A DNA stretch of 64,000 bases from Impatiens glandulifera. Its lineage: Eukaryota; Streptophyta; Magnoliopsida; Ericales; Balsaminaceae. The notes under the pieces were generated by a model. That model did no database searches, was not told the DNA's origin, and worked only from the letters and a program-made list of their open reading frames with translations. The first letter of the stretch is position 1; each line of letters opens with the position of its first letter. The stretch lies in contig NC_061867.1 of NCBI RefSeq assembly GCF_907164915.1, positions 31,307,751 through 31,371,750 on the forward strand, written 5' to 3'. A program made the translations under genes and the position numbers. This document shows positions 9,949 through 22,894 of the stretch, piece after piece.

Positions 9949-11819
9949 AAAATAAAAATTTACACCTTTCTGGTACCCACATTCAGTTGGGTCCGTGGTT
10001 GATTAGTCCCTTTGGGATCCAAATTTTAATAAGTCAGATCAATTTCCCGGTGATAGTTTTAATCGATTTTCCGGCACCCGGCTTGACAATTTCTTGTCTA
10101 CCGAATAGTACCTTATGTTGTCGTGATGGTGATGGTGTATTAGTTCTTTTTGAACGTGTGTCGGTTTGTCTATTTACTGACCGGTTGGCTTTCCTTCTCT
10201 CAGGATGAAGCCATTTTTCCAAGTCGGTTGGACCTACATATTTTAATTCTTTTTTGGTTTTAAATCATGTTCTGCCTCAGTGTCGGCTAAAGAGCTCTTG
10301 ACAAATTTTACAAAAGGAAGATTGTCTTTTGTGAGTTTCATCCCGTTTGGAGAGGTCTTGTTGGTGTATCTGTCATTTTTGTAACCGAGACCATATTTGC
10401 ATTTAGGGTGACTTTTATAGTTACACAAAATATTTACGGCTTCACGGGATCTTTCCCAAGCAACCGTAATATATCTGGTTCTTTCATCTTCTTTAGTTAC
10501 CGGTTGAACTGTCTCCTTGAGCTTCTCATTCTCTAAGTATAGTCCGACCGATTCATATACCGTGGTTTTGCATGGCTCACCAGCATTACCACTTGACTCT
10601 CCGGTTTCATAGGTTGATAGGGTCGGTATATAAGTAGACAAGTTTCTGAACTCAACGACCACATCGTTGAGTGCAGTAACTAAATCTTCTTTAGTAAATT
10701 CATCAGATGCAAAATCAAATACCTCTTCTTCATGTGTCATGAAGCATGTAATTCTTTCTTCTTCGTTTTCGATATCGAAGTATGCTTAGTCGCTTCCACC
10801 GTCAGATGTGATGAGTGCCTTCTGGATTTCACTTCCTACACTAGTTTGCTGGTTGTTGTTCCTTTGATGGTTGTTTCCTTGGTTGTCATTTCTTTGGTAA
10901 TCATTCCTGTGATAGTTGTTTCCTTGATAATTGTTTCCTTGGTAGTTGTTATCTGGTTTTCGGTCGTCTCTCCTCGGTATTTTTTGCATTCTGACCTGTA
11001 ATGACCATAACCTTCACAGTTAAAATATCTTACGTTTGATTTATCGACATAATTATAGTTGAAGTTGTAGTTTGATGGTTGATTCTTCTTCATGAATCTC
11101 CCGAATTTCTTTGCTAGCATTGCCATCACGTCTTCACTGATCTGGTCAGCACTTTTGACAGGAACCGGAACGGTTGATACATGGACCGCTGGTTCCACCG
11201 ATGTCACCAGAGCTCTAGTTGCGGTTGATGTTAATGCTTCGTCTTTGATCCGAGATTTTATCTAGAATTCGTAAGCTTCGATCCGAGATTCCCTCATCAC
11301 CATGGTTTTGATATCGCATGCACTTGGTAAAGATCTCAAACCTTTTATGACGATCTCCCGGTTATCATATCTCTTTCCATGTGTGTGTAGCTCGTTGACT
11401 ACACTGGTGAACCAGTCACTAAATTCTTTCATGTTTTCTTCCGGTTTCATCTTGATGTTCTCATATTTTTGAGTTGCCACCAAGATTTTGTTCTCCTTAG
11501 TTCTATCATTTCCCTCATGAACCTAAATGATCGTTTCCCAAGCTTCCTTTGCATTTTGACAATCTGAAATTTTGTTGAACGTGTTGTCGTCTATGGCTTT
11601 GAAAATATGTCTCATGCAATGGTTGTCCAAGTTGATTCTTCTTCGATCTTCAGCCGTCCATGTTTCTATCTCCTTGTTAATCTTTATCGGTCCCTCCTTT
11701 AGAACTTTGCTCATCTCATTATCCAGCGTGATCAGATGTAGGTACATCTGTTTCTTCCAGCCGCTAAATGCCTCGTTGTTTAGCATCGGTGGCTTGTCGT
11801 TGTGGGTCATGCTTCCCAT
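9949..11819 (-). pseudogene. gag of element A (capsid, nucleocapsid and gag-pro linker)
   Basis: The start is the ATG at 11819 (MGSMTHNDKPPMLNNEAF), about 30 bp after the PBS. Capsid-type motifs follow: FSGWKKQMYLHL, DRRRINLDNHCMRHIF, AKEAWETI, then after a stop KMKPEENMKEFSDWF and IVIKGLRSLP. The zinc knuckle near 11000-11030 reads YFNCEGYGHYRSEC, so the first Cys of CX2CX4HX4C is lost. An Asn/Gln-rich repeat of NNYQGN-type units (10800-10990) lies after the knuckle in a shifted frame. The frame 10740-10243 continues with FDFASDEFTKEDLVTALND, a segment also found in E, C and D. Confidence 0.88.
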
Positions 11820-11850
11820 TTTCTTCGGTTGCTTGAGTATTAAGATTCTT

Positions 11851-11862
11851 GCTCTAATACCA
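11851..11862 (-). other. primer binding site of element A (tRNA-iMet)
   Basis: TGGTATTAGAGC on the minus strand, one base inside the 5' LTR, differs by one C-to-T change from the usual copia PBS TGGTATCAGAGC complementary to initiator tRNA-Met. Confidence 0.88.
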
Positions 11863-12239
11863 ATGGTTAGGATCGGGATTGCCCTTGGAGGACCGGGGTC
11901 CGACTTTTAAGGGTGAACGCTAAATAACGCAACACACACACTAGTAATAGTTCGGTTAGAGACTAAAACCACTTTTTAACACTACACAAGCTGTTACAAA
12001 CCTCTTGAACCGGGTTCAAGTGCGGAAGTGGTTTGTTTCAGCATGAAGCAACACACACAGTTCGGTTTGGAAGGAGTTTAGAAGGAGATATCGGTTTAAG
12101 GAGAAAGCCGGTTTGGTTTAGGAAGTTATTAGTTATTTCGGTTCGGTTTAGATGTTTCGGTTAGGTTTGAGTGAGTAAACTGGAATATGAAAGTAAAGAA
12201 CACGAGACAGGATTTTATGAATGTTCTGAGTTTAATGTT

Positions 12240-12275
12240 CTACGTCACCCCTTCTTCTCAAATTGTGAGAAGGAT
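12240..12275 (-). promoter_or_regulatory. conserved LTR core hairpin
   Basis: TACGTCACCCCTTCTTCTC followed by a short loop and GAGAAGGATATTCA. The same block is found in LTRs at 28665-28695, 37090-37130, 40160-40200 and, in plus orientation, 48973-49012, although the LTRs otherwise differ. It lies between TATA box and PBS, so it is probably transcribed. Confidence 0.55.
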
Positions 12276-12530
12276 ATTCATTAAAGAATATTACACAATC
12301 ACAACACACAATCCGAACGAGTAACAGCTCGTCGGTTACACCACTGACAATTATGTAATACAATACTTTTTACTCAATAGTAAAATACACACATAATACA
12401 AAACACTTTCTGAAATCAATATTTGAGGTCGTGCGTAAGATCTTATGTTTCTGTTGCTTCTCTCTTGTATGAGCTTTTTCGTAATGATCTCACGCATATG
12501 TTTCTTCGGCACCATGCGATTCTATTTATC

Positions 12531-12540
12531 GAGTAAATAT
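12531..12540 (-). promoter_or_regulatory. TATA box of element A 5' LTR
   Basis: GATAAATAGA on the minus strand, aligned with the TATA boxes of the E LTRs. Just upstream, TATGACCGTTGT contains the MYB-type core CCGTTG that all LTRs here share. Confidence 0.55.
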
Positions 12541-13207
12541 GACAACGGTCATAATTTTCTCTCTTCACTGGATTGGTCATCTGAAGCCACGCCGGTCAGG
12601 TTTAGGTTACGTGCACGTTTTGTCATTTTGGACACATGGCATACATGCACTTTGGCCGGCTTGCATTTTGGACAGATGGCATACATGCACCAGGTCTGCC
12701 GCCTGAATCAAATGTTGCTTGTAGAGTTAGATAAACAGTTTCATCATTGTTTTCGTTGCATGCTTCTGATCCGAATCTTTTCTTCTCGTGTATTTCCAAG
12801 AAATCTCTATATCGTCATATTGCGTCATCTTCTCAGATTCATCACTTTTCATATTTTTACGTTAAGCTTTTATGATCTTCAATATAGAATGAGTCAGCCG
12901 GATGAATCAGCCGGATGATGACACTTTTACTAGCCGGTCCAGTTGAAGGAGTTCAACCGGTTTAAAAGACTATGACCGGATCATTAAGTTATGTACTTTA
13001 GCCGGTATAATGTGGCTTGATATGTACCTGCACATGAAGATTGAGACTGATTAAGTTCTTTGGCCGGTTAAAATTAATCTACTTAATTTTTCTAACACAT
13101 ATCACTAAAATTTTGGACTACTTTGTATGTCAACATCGGTAGAATAAAATAAGAATAGTTTATTAGTCTCAACAACATGTAAGTATTTACAAATGGCAGT
13201 AAAGCTG

Positions 13208-14643
13208 TTAATATAGTAAATTTCCTTTATTTGTTGGATTTCTTAAATCCATCATCTTGTGTTGAGATAATTCTAAATAATGATATGGAATCTGAGGTTG
13301 AGGTAATTCCAAATCATTGAATGGAATCTCAATTTGATTTTCATTAAGTGGTAGGAGTGTCTTGGCTCTCCCACGTCCAAAACCACAGGCTCGAGATTCT
13401 AACATGCTGATCTTAGACAATGTGGTGTCATCCCAACAAAAGATGATTAGAAAAAACTTTTGATCACCTTTTACAACAAACCCATCGAGGTAGCATAATC
13501 AAAAGAAAAAGTAAACATGTTAGTGAATATTTAAAATCTATCAAACATAAAAAAGAGAGTACTTATAAGTTTATAGAAGATTTATCAATAAAAAGGTTAG
13601 AGGTCCATCAAAATGGAATTCTTTATTTTTTTTCTATTTTAGGGCACTTTCAACCAAACCTTTTATAGTGAATTTGCACTAGAATATTTATATTATCAAC
13701 ATTCATTAAGGATTTGAGAAATTTGAACCTACATTAATATAATACATGTGTAAGTATTCACAAATATAAATAGATATATACTAGATTTGTATAAAATGTT
13801 TACCTGCATCTTAAATTTGAGTCAGCATACACAACAAAGTCAATTTCGAAATTGTTGTCTGCACTTCTATTATTAGTATCGTCGATTTTATGGAATTTGT
13901 TTCATGACCTCAAGTTGATTCACTTCCACCCAATCTTACCCTCCAAGCCCTCGAGAATACATAAAATTCAGGGTCATGTGTCGGTCCCAATGGAATCAAC
14001 TATGTTCATTGGCCCTCTAGGAAGGTTGAGCATGGACTGGACAATGTCTTCATCGATAATGTTCTCATCACTATTAAGAAAATACCAAAAAACTCTTTTC
14101 GACATTGAAAATGGTCAATACGTGTTTGGATAAATGAATAGGGCACTTGAAGATGCCCAATGTAAGAAGAGATCTAAACATGATCTCCTTAACAACTTCC
14201 TTCTATTCTTTAGTAAGTCTTTGAATCATGATGAAAAGAACATTCGAGAAGGTTCTAGTTTTAAAATTTACCTTCTTTCTTCTTTTGGGGGATTTGGTAT
14301 ATCTTCCTCGACAAGTGTGGCTATAGCTACAACTGTAAAAGCGAGAAGATAAAATGATTCGACAGTTTACGATGACTTCGTCTTCTTTAAAACCCTACAA
14401 AACAATATTTTCAGTTAAACAAGAAAAAACAGTCATTTACAAATGAAAAGAAATACAGTAGAAATACACTAGTGATAATACTAGAAGCATAATATTAATC
14501 AAAATACAATACCTCTCCAATTTATTGTCGGCGTTGTTGTTGGATACATGGACAATTTCGTTGACGGGGTTGGATACAGGGTAGACAATTTCTTGGTTGT
14601 TGGATCCGCCACGAGCATGTCGTTATTTTCATTTTGTGCCATT
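13208..14643 (-). pseudogene. unrecognised gene-like stretch, minus strand
   Basis: I do not recognise this. On the minus strand a first exon could start at ATG 14643 (MAQNENNDMLVADPTT) and end near 14522 at AG|GTATTG. A second possible exon follows TTTGTAG near 14390 and encodes VVAIATLVEEDIPNPPKEE before a GGTAAAT donor-like site. Further short frames lie at 13960-14090 (DEDIVQSMLNLPRGP) and 13208-13420 (KISMLESRACGFGRGRAKTL). Base composition is higher in GC than the flanks. It may be a decayed host gene or DNA transposon; the plus-strand frames at 13852-14352 are an alternative reading. Confidence 0.25.
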
Positions 14644-14899
14644 TTGCAAGAAGATTGTATCGAAGGAGAAGAAAAGTCCTAAGGTTTGAAAGTTGAAAGA
14701 TTATCAATGAGAGAGAAAGTTAATAGTGGGTGTGTAGCGGAAAAGATTTCTATTTATTCCTTAATTTAGTGAAGTTAGCTTCACAATTATTTAGGGCAAT
14801 AATAGAATGGACACTAGAGTAAGATAACGAAGTGTTATTCAGTGAATCTAGTTTCAAATTTTATTTAGATAGTACTATCAATATATAATATAAATTAAT

Positions 14900-16580
14900 T
14901 TTGAATATATCAAGAATTAATTAATTACTTAGTGAAACTCTTAGTGAAACTTGCATCACTCCTATTAGCGATGTGAATACGTAGTGAAAAATGCTTCATT
15001 AGTTAGCGCTTGTTCCACTCCTATCAGCAATATAAATAACTAGTGAAAAAATTCATTCGTTAGCACTTATTTAATCTTCTTTATTCTCTAGTAGGGCTTA
15101 GATGAAGGCATACATGATTTTACATGAACTTATACATATTTTTACATGAATGTATTAGTAATATTACACGAACATTTATATATATATTTAATATATAATT
15201 ATATAAATTATAAAATAATTAAGCAAATTCATTTAAATATTTTACAAATAAATTTTAAAATATGTTGTTATATATATATATATATATATTAAAAAAATTG
15301 AACAACAGATTAAGTATTTAGCCCGCAAACACACATAACCATTTAATCATGTGCTGAACTTGCTGCCTGACATGTTCGAACCTAGCAACTTATGGTTAGT
15401 ATTCACCTTTTTTATTTAATATATAATTATATAATGTATAATTCATACAAATAAATTTAAATATATCACAAATAAATTTATAAATATGTTGTTATATATT
15501 TTTTTTTATATAATATATACTTATATAGATTATAAAATAATGAATATAATTTATCTTTTATTCTCTAGTAGGGTTTACATGAAGGAATAAATGTTTTTAC
15601 ATTAAGGTATAAATATTTTTACATGAATGAGTTAGTGGTTTTACATGAAAATTACATTAATATATTTCAGTCCGTAGCACTTGTTTCACTTCTATTATAT
15701 AATCTATATATATATATATAATGATGCTTAATTTTTAAAGTGTCCGGATTGCCGGGTCGAGAGCTGTGGTTAATTTGGATACTTGGGTCAGATTGTGGGT
15801 TGACCCGTTTTTAAATTTAAAACGGTTAAAAATAAAATTAGAAATGCTAGAGGTATGTTTCGAACTTGCAACCTAACAAAACAAGTACAACTCTTTAACC
15901 AACTAGGCTACAAAGACTTTATATTTTAAATTCAACACCAAATTTGATAAACGCGGGACGTTTTAATATTAATATAAGTTCAACTTTTTAACTAACTAAT
16001 CTATATATATATATAATGATGCTTAATTTTTAAAGTGTCCGGATTGCCGGGTCGAGAGTTGTGGTTAATTTGGATACTTGGGTCGGATTGTGGGTTGACC
16101 CGTTTTAAACTTAAAACGGTTAAAATTAAAATAAAAAATGTTATCCGTAATTTTTTTTCACGGTTTTTATATTATTACTCGTGCAAATGCACGGCTAAAT
16201 GCTAGTTTATAAAATAATGGATACAAATTAATGTAAATATCTCACAAAAATTTTATTATGTTCTTATATTTGTAAATATATATATATATATATATATTTG
16301 TAAATATATTTATATAATTATATAAATTATAAAATAATTAATAAAAATTAATTTAAATACTTCACAAATAAGTGTATAAATATGTTATTATATATATTTG
16401 TATATAAAATATATAATTATATAGATTGTTAAATACTTAAGATGTTTTATTTTGTATTGTCTAGTAGAGTTTACATGAAGGAATGCAAAAATATTTTTAC
16501 ATTAAGGCATAAATGTTTTTACATTAATGTGTTAGTGATTTTACATTAAATTTAAGAGATTATATTTTTAGTCAATAACG
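14900..16580. repeat. degenerate tandem repeat region interrupted by a Helitron
   Basis: A block with CTAGTAGGGTTTACATGAAGGA, then TTTTTACATTAAGG and TTAGTGATTTTACAT recurs at about 15090-15180, 15565-15660 and 16460-16555. AT-rich ATAAATTTA...ATATGTTGTTATATAT blocks lie between. The first two are about 475 bp apart; the Helitron lies between the second and third. Short GTGAAG/CTTCAC motifs at 14770-15060 and 16570-16615 may mark the ends of a MITE-like unit. No gene seen. Confidence 0.5.
15703..16206 (+). mobile_element. non-autonomous Helitron with duplicated 5' end
   Basis: It begins TCTATATATATA (15703) after an A and ends in CTAGT (16202-16206) before a T, as expected for insertion between A and T without a target-site duplication. 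Ten bases before the end is the palindrome CGTGCAAATGCACG, the 3' hairpin of Helitrons. A second 5' end TCTATATATATA...ATGATGCTTAATTTT starts at 16000, so the element is two nested head units with one tail. No Rep/helicase coding. Confidence 0.75.
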
Positions 16581-16620
16581 GAGTGAAGTGAAGCAATCTT
16601 CACTGATTAATGCTTCTTTC

Positions 16621-19138
16621 CTTCCTTTGTGTTGCGTTCCTTTGAGTGTAGCGCACTACAACACATAATTGGCAACACATTAATCATTGGTAAAAGTTCA
16701 AAGAAAAAGTAGATTTTTCCAAACTTTAATATCTATTACAACCTTTACAAATTGTATTTTACTTTTTACTTTATTTTTTAATTTCTTAAAAAGAATCGCG
16801 GGTCATGGGCCATAAGCTAGGGCGAGTCTTCTAATCTGAGTGGGTGAAACAAGATAGAGGTTTCTTAGATGAGCCTAATTTTATTTCATTTTCTCTTGTC
16901 TCTAGGATTCTAATATCTCTTTTGTTGCAAACTCTCTGAATCTCCCCTAATTCTGATTGTGTGATGGTTGGCTTTGTTTCACATTATTCCTAAAAGTATA
17001 TGATTAGTTAATATATTTGTTTCTCATCATCTTCAATTGCATTAATCAAATTTTTATTATACAATCAAATTTTTATTATACATATGTGTTCAATCTGTAT
17101 TAAATTCAAACTTGAGTTCTTTGTTTAGGTTTTTCACATGAGATAGAGTTTGAACATGTATAAGGATAATAGAAGGCATTGAATTCTTACTCTTCACGTT
17201 TCGCAGTTGGAGTGGTAATTTCACACATTTTTTTCATCAACTATCTTCATTCGGCCTGGTATATATATTTTTCCGAAGCACTACTTGCCGTGAGAATATA
17301 TAATGCATGTAAAGTTGTTTAGCTTGCTGTTTATAGAAATTCTGAATCTATTTGAACATCATTTTCAGTTTTGCGGTCATTTCAATGATCATCATGCATC
17401 ATTTATAATTTTTGATCGCTCATACCATGCTTAGTTGACGAATCTTATTATGATGTTTTGAAGTTACATGAATTGATTGTGGAGGTTCCAGAAAGTATAA
17501 CACACACTCTCCAACCAAGTGATTTGTGATTTGACTTCTTGAAAACGGGTTATTCTAGCTCCTGGTGATATGTTGGAGGGAAATAACAAATTGAATATAG
17601 TATTATGTTTAAGATAATATAAACAGAGTTAATTTTTATCCAATATTTTTGTGTAGTATTTGAATTGTGAAGTTGGTAATTCTGAAAAAGTTGTGTTCTT
17701 CGATTATGGTGACAACTCTTTGCCACATATGCATCATAATTCAGATAATGCATCTATTAAATCTAGAGAATGTTATTCAACCATTTTCGGATCATTTCAT
17801 TCATTTTTCTCTTTTATAGTTTAGAGTTGTGTTGATTTGAGGCTAGTATATATTCATACCATTACTCTGAAGAATTGAATTCCTTTCATGTCTCAATGGT
17901 TTTGATTCCAATATGAGAAACGTTTATGTGATATTACATTCTAGGGAGACACAATGTAAGGAATAATCAGTGATTTTTAATACATATATTTTCACATTTT
18001 CAAATTAAGAAAATAATGTAAATGATTCAAAACGTCCAATAGTTGTGAACACCGCATTTCCCTCTCACAAAGACCCGACCATTTGGAATGTGAAATGCAT
18101 GGTAGATGTCTAAAAGTCATAGTTTCTACACTTATAAAAACTTCATTGTCTTTTGTTGTCTTTGCTATAGCTCTTCTTTGGTGGAATATTTTCTTTGTAG
18201 ATTAGACGTGGGAGGCATTCGATTTTCTACTTAATGCAAAAGTTCTCGGACCTATAACCTGTTGGAACTAAGCTGCAAATTATATCTACTTTTGCCCTTG
18301 ATCATGTGAAAGGGTTTGTTTATGTTGAAGATGAAAAACAACATGATGTTCATGTGGTGACCATTATTATTCAGTTAATGTTATTCTGGGTTTTGTGGCA
18401 CAAAAACATGCTTAAGTTATTTTGTTAATTGTAATTTTTAGAAATGATATTTAATTAACTGATACAATAGTTACATTGAACGTGTCCATCTAAAATCAAC
18501 TATTTAAAAATGCTATAATATCAACACTTGAAACAAATCTAATTTGAAGGCTATTTATTTAAATTTTGTGAAGGGTGTTGAAATTTATTTGGTCCATAAA
18601 ATTTTCAAGCATTTTCTTCATATCATCTGTCATCACAATCCATGTATTAGTGTATATATGGCTGATAATTTTATCTTTTAGTTGTGGATTTAATAAATTT
18701 CAACATCCACAACAAATCGAATTTCAAGGCTGGTTATTTTAAATTTTGTGAAGGGGTTGAAATTTTTAAGGGTTGTGTTTTTGTCCAGCAAAAATGAACT
18801 TCTGCCATTTGGTCCAGCCTTACACAAAATAATAACCAACTGTTACCAAGTTAATTCATTTTTATGAACTTTTCAATAGTTGTTGTGCTTTTATTTACAT
18901 TCGGTTTATGTGTTTGATCATTTATGGTGACCAACCAAAGAAACCACCAAGTAAAATGAATGATAAATGTGGTGGTGGCAAGGGAGAATGACCAGGAAAC
19001 AAAGGAGAGGAATCTTCCAACTCTAGCATGAATAGAACCTTTGAAGTGTATAACCTTGTATTTTTTACGTAAGGCCTCGTGTTCCTTAATTTACCTGAAT
19101 GTATTTTTTCAATCTCATGTGTTAATTTTATATTGCAG
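16621..19138. other. AT-rich intergenic DNA, no gene recognised
   Basis: No sustained reading frame on either strand. The stretch 16790-16990 is less AT-rich and resembles a plant 5' leader, and 18250-18800 contains two related TTTGTGAAGGG(T/G)GTTGAAATTT lines, but I cannot support a feature. Confidence 0.4.
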
Positions 19139-20345
19139 AAAAAGTGATTTTAGAGTAGTATTTGGCACTAAGAAATATGATCGTATCAAGGTATATGATC
19201 TGGAAATATTATTGTTTGTTCTTGTAGTCAACTATTCACTCATTCTTCTTATTATAGATTTTGAAGGATGGTTATGTAGGACCAATTGTGATGACTCTTG
19301 ATGCAAGTCATTTGAAATGTGGATCATTTGATAGGAAATTCACAGCAATAAATAACCACAAAAAGACTTTGCTGGTGAATGACAAGGTTCGAGTTGTAGA
19401 TGGTTTATTACACGTCTTAAATCATTTCTAGAGCTTGAATGTTGTTTAATTTTAGCTTATGAATACGGACTTCAATCTCACAACTATTATAGGGAAGACA
19501 AGGGATTGTGAAATTGATATATAGAGGAATTGTGTATATATATGAAGAAAATAAACTTGAAAATAATGATTTTATCTACTGCAAATCTAATTTTTGTGAA
19601 AAGCTAAAAATCTCTAATGGAAAGATTGTCCTTAAATTAACTATGATTATTTTTTTCTTTCCAATTGTATGGATTTTCTTTTTCTTTCTAATCTAATATT
19701 TTATATTTGAGTAGGGTGAAGAAACAGAGGTTTCAGGTTTTTATGATTGTCCGTCATCTCCTAAAACACCTCTTCCGATTGAGAGGCCATGTGAAGAGGG
19801 CGGAAGTAACAACAAATGTGTGTTCAAATTCATCTTTTGTTTCTTTTCCTATTTTCTATCCTATTTTTCATATTAATGTATTCATGTAAATAATATATGT
19901 ATTTTTGTAGTCAACCGAGGGGACAACAAAGAAATGTTCACAATTGGTCAATCTTTGAAGATCAAAGTTGGTCCTTTAAAAGGTTATATCTATCGTTTTT
20001 TAGCCCAATATCGTTCTGATGTCACTTTAAAGCTTCATTCACAACACAAATTTCTTACAGGTTGATGAAGTTCTATATATTCTTTCCTGTTTCTTTCTTG
20101 TTGTTATTTCCATATCTTATGTTTTTTTACTACAATTAAATGTTAAAACCTAACAGAAGTCCATGGAAAGAGTGGTGCTTATTCTTCAAGGTACTATTTT
20201 ATACCCAGTAAAATACATAGTTTTTTTTATGTAATGAAGGCTTATTGTTGTTTCTAACATGTTTTACTTCTTGAAGTGACATTGTCGAGACTACAAAGTC
20301 CTTTGATCTTTTGAGAACTCAAAATGGTTCAGGAGATATAAACAT
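19139..20345 (+). pseudogene. KTF1: KTF1/RDM3 (SPT5-like) gene fragment with introns
   Basis: Six exon-like blocks in the order of the plant SPT5-like protein KTF1, an effector of RNA-directed DNA methylation. They are 19139-19190 (DFRVVFGTKKYDRIK), 19258-19402 (FDRKFTAINNHKKTLLVNDK), about 19499-19640 (LIYRGIVYIYEEN, YCKSNFCEKLKI), 19715-19810 (PSSPKTPLPIERPCEEG), 19911-20060 (IGQSLKIKVGPLKGYIYR, a KOW core) and 20157-20345 (EVHGKSGAYSS, SFDLLRTQNGSGD). Introns with GT/AG ends separate most blocks, so this is a DNA-level copy, not a processed pseudogene. The N-terminal NGN part and the WG/GW-rich AGO-hook C terminus are absent nearby, and the frame between exons 2 and 3 does not join. Canonical SPT5 is the alternative; the CKSxxCEKxK segment favours KTF1. 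Confidence 0.7.
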
Positions 20346-22894
20346 GTTGTTATCTTAGCATTAATATAATGGATTATTTTTTCATTTAATGGTACTAACT
20401 TTTGATCCATAATTATTGTCTAATATGTTTTCATAAGTTATTGTTAAAATGTCAACTTGAGCATTGTGTTATGTTATGAGCTTGTAAAAGAGGTTTTAAT
20501 TTAGGACTGGATTTCCTACTTGATCTTAGCCTTTTGATGACTACTTTGGAGACAACATTCTTGAAAATGTTTGTTGTGAACACATATTTCTCTTCTAAAT
20601 ATTTGATGGTGGTTTTGGTCTTTACTATTTTCTATTATCTTTGGTGTTTGATATGTTATTGTCCCATTTGAAGATTGGATGGCATGAGTGGGTACATCTC
20701 TAGGAGTGGATAATTAGTAGATGGAGAACTGGTGAGATATCCACAGAAAGGTGATCTTATTTCTTAAGTTAGTTGGGTGTTTAGTTAATGTGGAATTTCT
20801 TTTCTTATTCTTTTTTATTGAATAACTCTTTGGAAATAAGATTTTACTTAATGGGGTCCAATATCAATTGACCCTCTCATTGCCTTTTTTCGGCATTTTA
20901 TTTTTTTGTTGTACTAACATTTTCAGAGGATATTCATAGTTGTGCATAGTCAAATGTCTGTTAATATTTGTTAAATATTTTTAATAATTATTTATGTTCC
21001 AGGGCCACATATTTCTGGCCCAAGTTAATGACTGAATTTTGTTTTAATTGTGTACTTTTTTCTTTTCACTTAAGTGTCTTTAAATAATGTTACTTAGATG
21101 TGAATTGCTAAAAGTCCAAATAGTTCTAAAGTGCAATATATTTTAATTGAACATTAGATATCTAGCATAGTTGTGATTAAGACGCTCATATAACAATTCT
21201 ACATTTTAATACATTCTTTGATCCTATTTATTAATACCCCTAGTTCGTAAGTCGAGATTGCTATTATATTTATAACTTGCTTCTTTTACTTTTTTTGTTG
21301 AAACTAATTGAAATTTATTTTGAGTAGATGATTTTGTTAAGCAAGTACCACTTATTTTTTATTTTGATTTCTAGGTTAATGTTTTGTACCTAAATTCTTT
21401 ATAGAATTTTAACCATATGGCATTCTTTGGTTTATTGTCATCAATTTTGTAATGATAGATGCATATACTTCTAGACATATGAATTGGAAACATTGTCCCT
21501 TTTACACCATAAATTATTTTACAAATTCAAGTGTTTATTAATATCTTTCATTGCTTCCAGATTGCTTATTTATATTAATTAGATGTTAGCTATTGAGTAT
21601 GAAAACTAAACTGAAAACAAAAAACACAACTGAAAACAGAAAACAAAACAAAACTGAAAATAACTTAAGTGATATTGAAAACTAGATATTGAGAACTTAT
21701 CATACCTCTAACAAGACTGTAAAAAGAAAACTGGAAATTTGAATAATCTTATAGCCCGGAAATACAATGCGAGTACATTTGTTTCAATCTTAGAGCGAAA
21801 TAAAGTTAGATGTGACTTCATAAATTCATATCTTTTAATCTACTTGATCATCTAATGCAAATAAGATACCATTGATGAGATCATTGAGTTAAATTTTGAT
21901 TGAAAATAAGTATGACCCATTGATGGACCTAAAGCCTACGATATGTCACCCTAATTCAGACTGTCCATATCATTGCCAACCACGCTCCATCAAGAATTGT
22001 ATGAACCTACGGCTTTTCTTGGACTTCATGAGGAAGACGGAAATTTTAACTACCTTAAATACTTTTCCATCTCTACTTGGCTCAACTTCATTGGGGATCT
22101 AAGTCAAAATTTATAGCTCTTTGAAGGCTTACTAAAAATAGGAAGACTAAAATTGATACCAAGAAAAGACTAAATTTCAAAAATGTGAAACTTATCCTAC
22201 ACTTAACAATTTTGCTTAATTCAAAGTGGATAGTGTAGTTTGATCAGTTATCTACAAAAATATACTCAAGCAAAACTTGGTTGGGCTTAGATAAGTCTGT
22301 CCAACTCTAGTGAGTTACCGGTTTTAAAATTATAACTATTTGTAAGATTTATAACTTACACTTAGAGAGAAACTACACTAATGACCTCTAAATACCAAAT
22401 GAAGAATGCTCCCAAATGGATTCCAGTGAGAAACCGTCTTTTCTAACAAATTCTACTTTAATGGTCAACTTCTTCTTCAGTTCTTCTTCAGGTAGGTCCC
22501 CCAATTCTATTGCTTTAATCGTATAATTCACATCGATTGTTGATTTTGTACATTGAAGATGAAGTTATTTGCCAGCCTATTTCATTTCAAATGTTTAATT
22601 TATGAAAGTGTTGATTACTTGAACTATTTTATTGAATTGGTACAACCTTATATGCTATCAATTATATTAGTTGATAAGAGTCTAGATTAGGAAAAGGCTA
22701 AATCAAGAGTAGTCTCGATTTCAAACTCAAAATTGCCGAGTTCTTTAGTAACTGTTTCTAGAGAAGAAGTTGTTATGCGCTCTTCAACTGAAGTTATAGA
22801 CACCTTCGAGACTCAATGAAGAGACGGAGTCAATGCGTAATCTCGTAGAAAAGACGATGTTGAACATTTAGTAGAAGAAGTCTTGATGAAGGAC
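20346..22894. other. AT-rich intergenic DNA, no gene recognised
   Basis: Only short frames. An A/C-rich simple stretch with repeated ACTGAAAACA lies at 21600-21665. The frame at 21896-22102 is isolated and without recognisable motifs. Confidence 0.4.

Larger units (their letters stand above)
1..13097 (-). mobile_element. Ty1/copia (SIRE/Maximus-like) retrotransposon A with accessory genes
   Basis: Reading on the minus strand, the order is 5' LTR (11864-13097), PBS, gag, protease, integrase, reverse transcriptase, RNase H, three accessory genes, PPT and a partial 3' LTR (1-410). Integrase before reverse transcriptase defines Ty1/copia. The motif wording in RT and the extra coding after pol fit the SIRE/Maximus lineage. 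The internal region is about 11.4 kb, long for copia because roughly 5.5 kb of accessory genes follow pol. Stops and at least three frameshifts make it defective, but most catalytic motifs survive, so it is not very old. The left end lies outside the window, so a target-site duplication cannot be tested; the right flank begins CATAT. Confidence 0.93.
11864..13097 (-). repeat. 5' LTR of element A
   Basis: 1234 bp, starting TGGTTAGGATCGGG and ending TTCTAACA on the plus strand, that is TG...CA. The end next to the PBS matches the other copia LTRs in this window. It contains a TATA box (12531-12540) and the conserved hairpin core (about 12240-12275). It would carry promoter, transcription start and polyadenylation signals. 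Confidence 0.92.
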
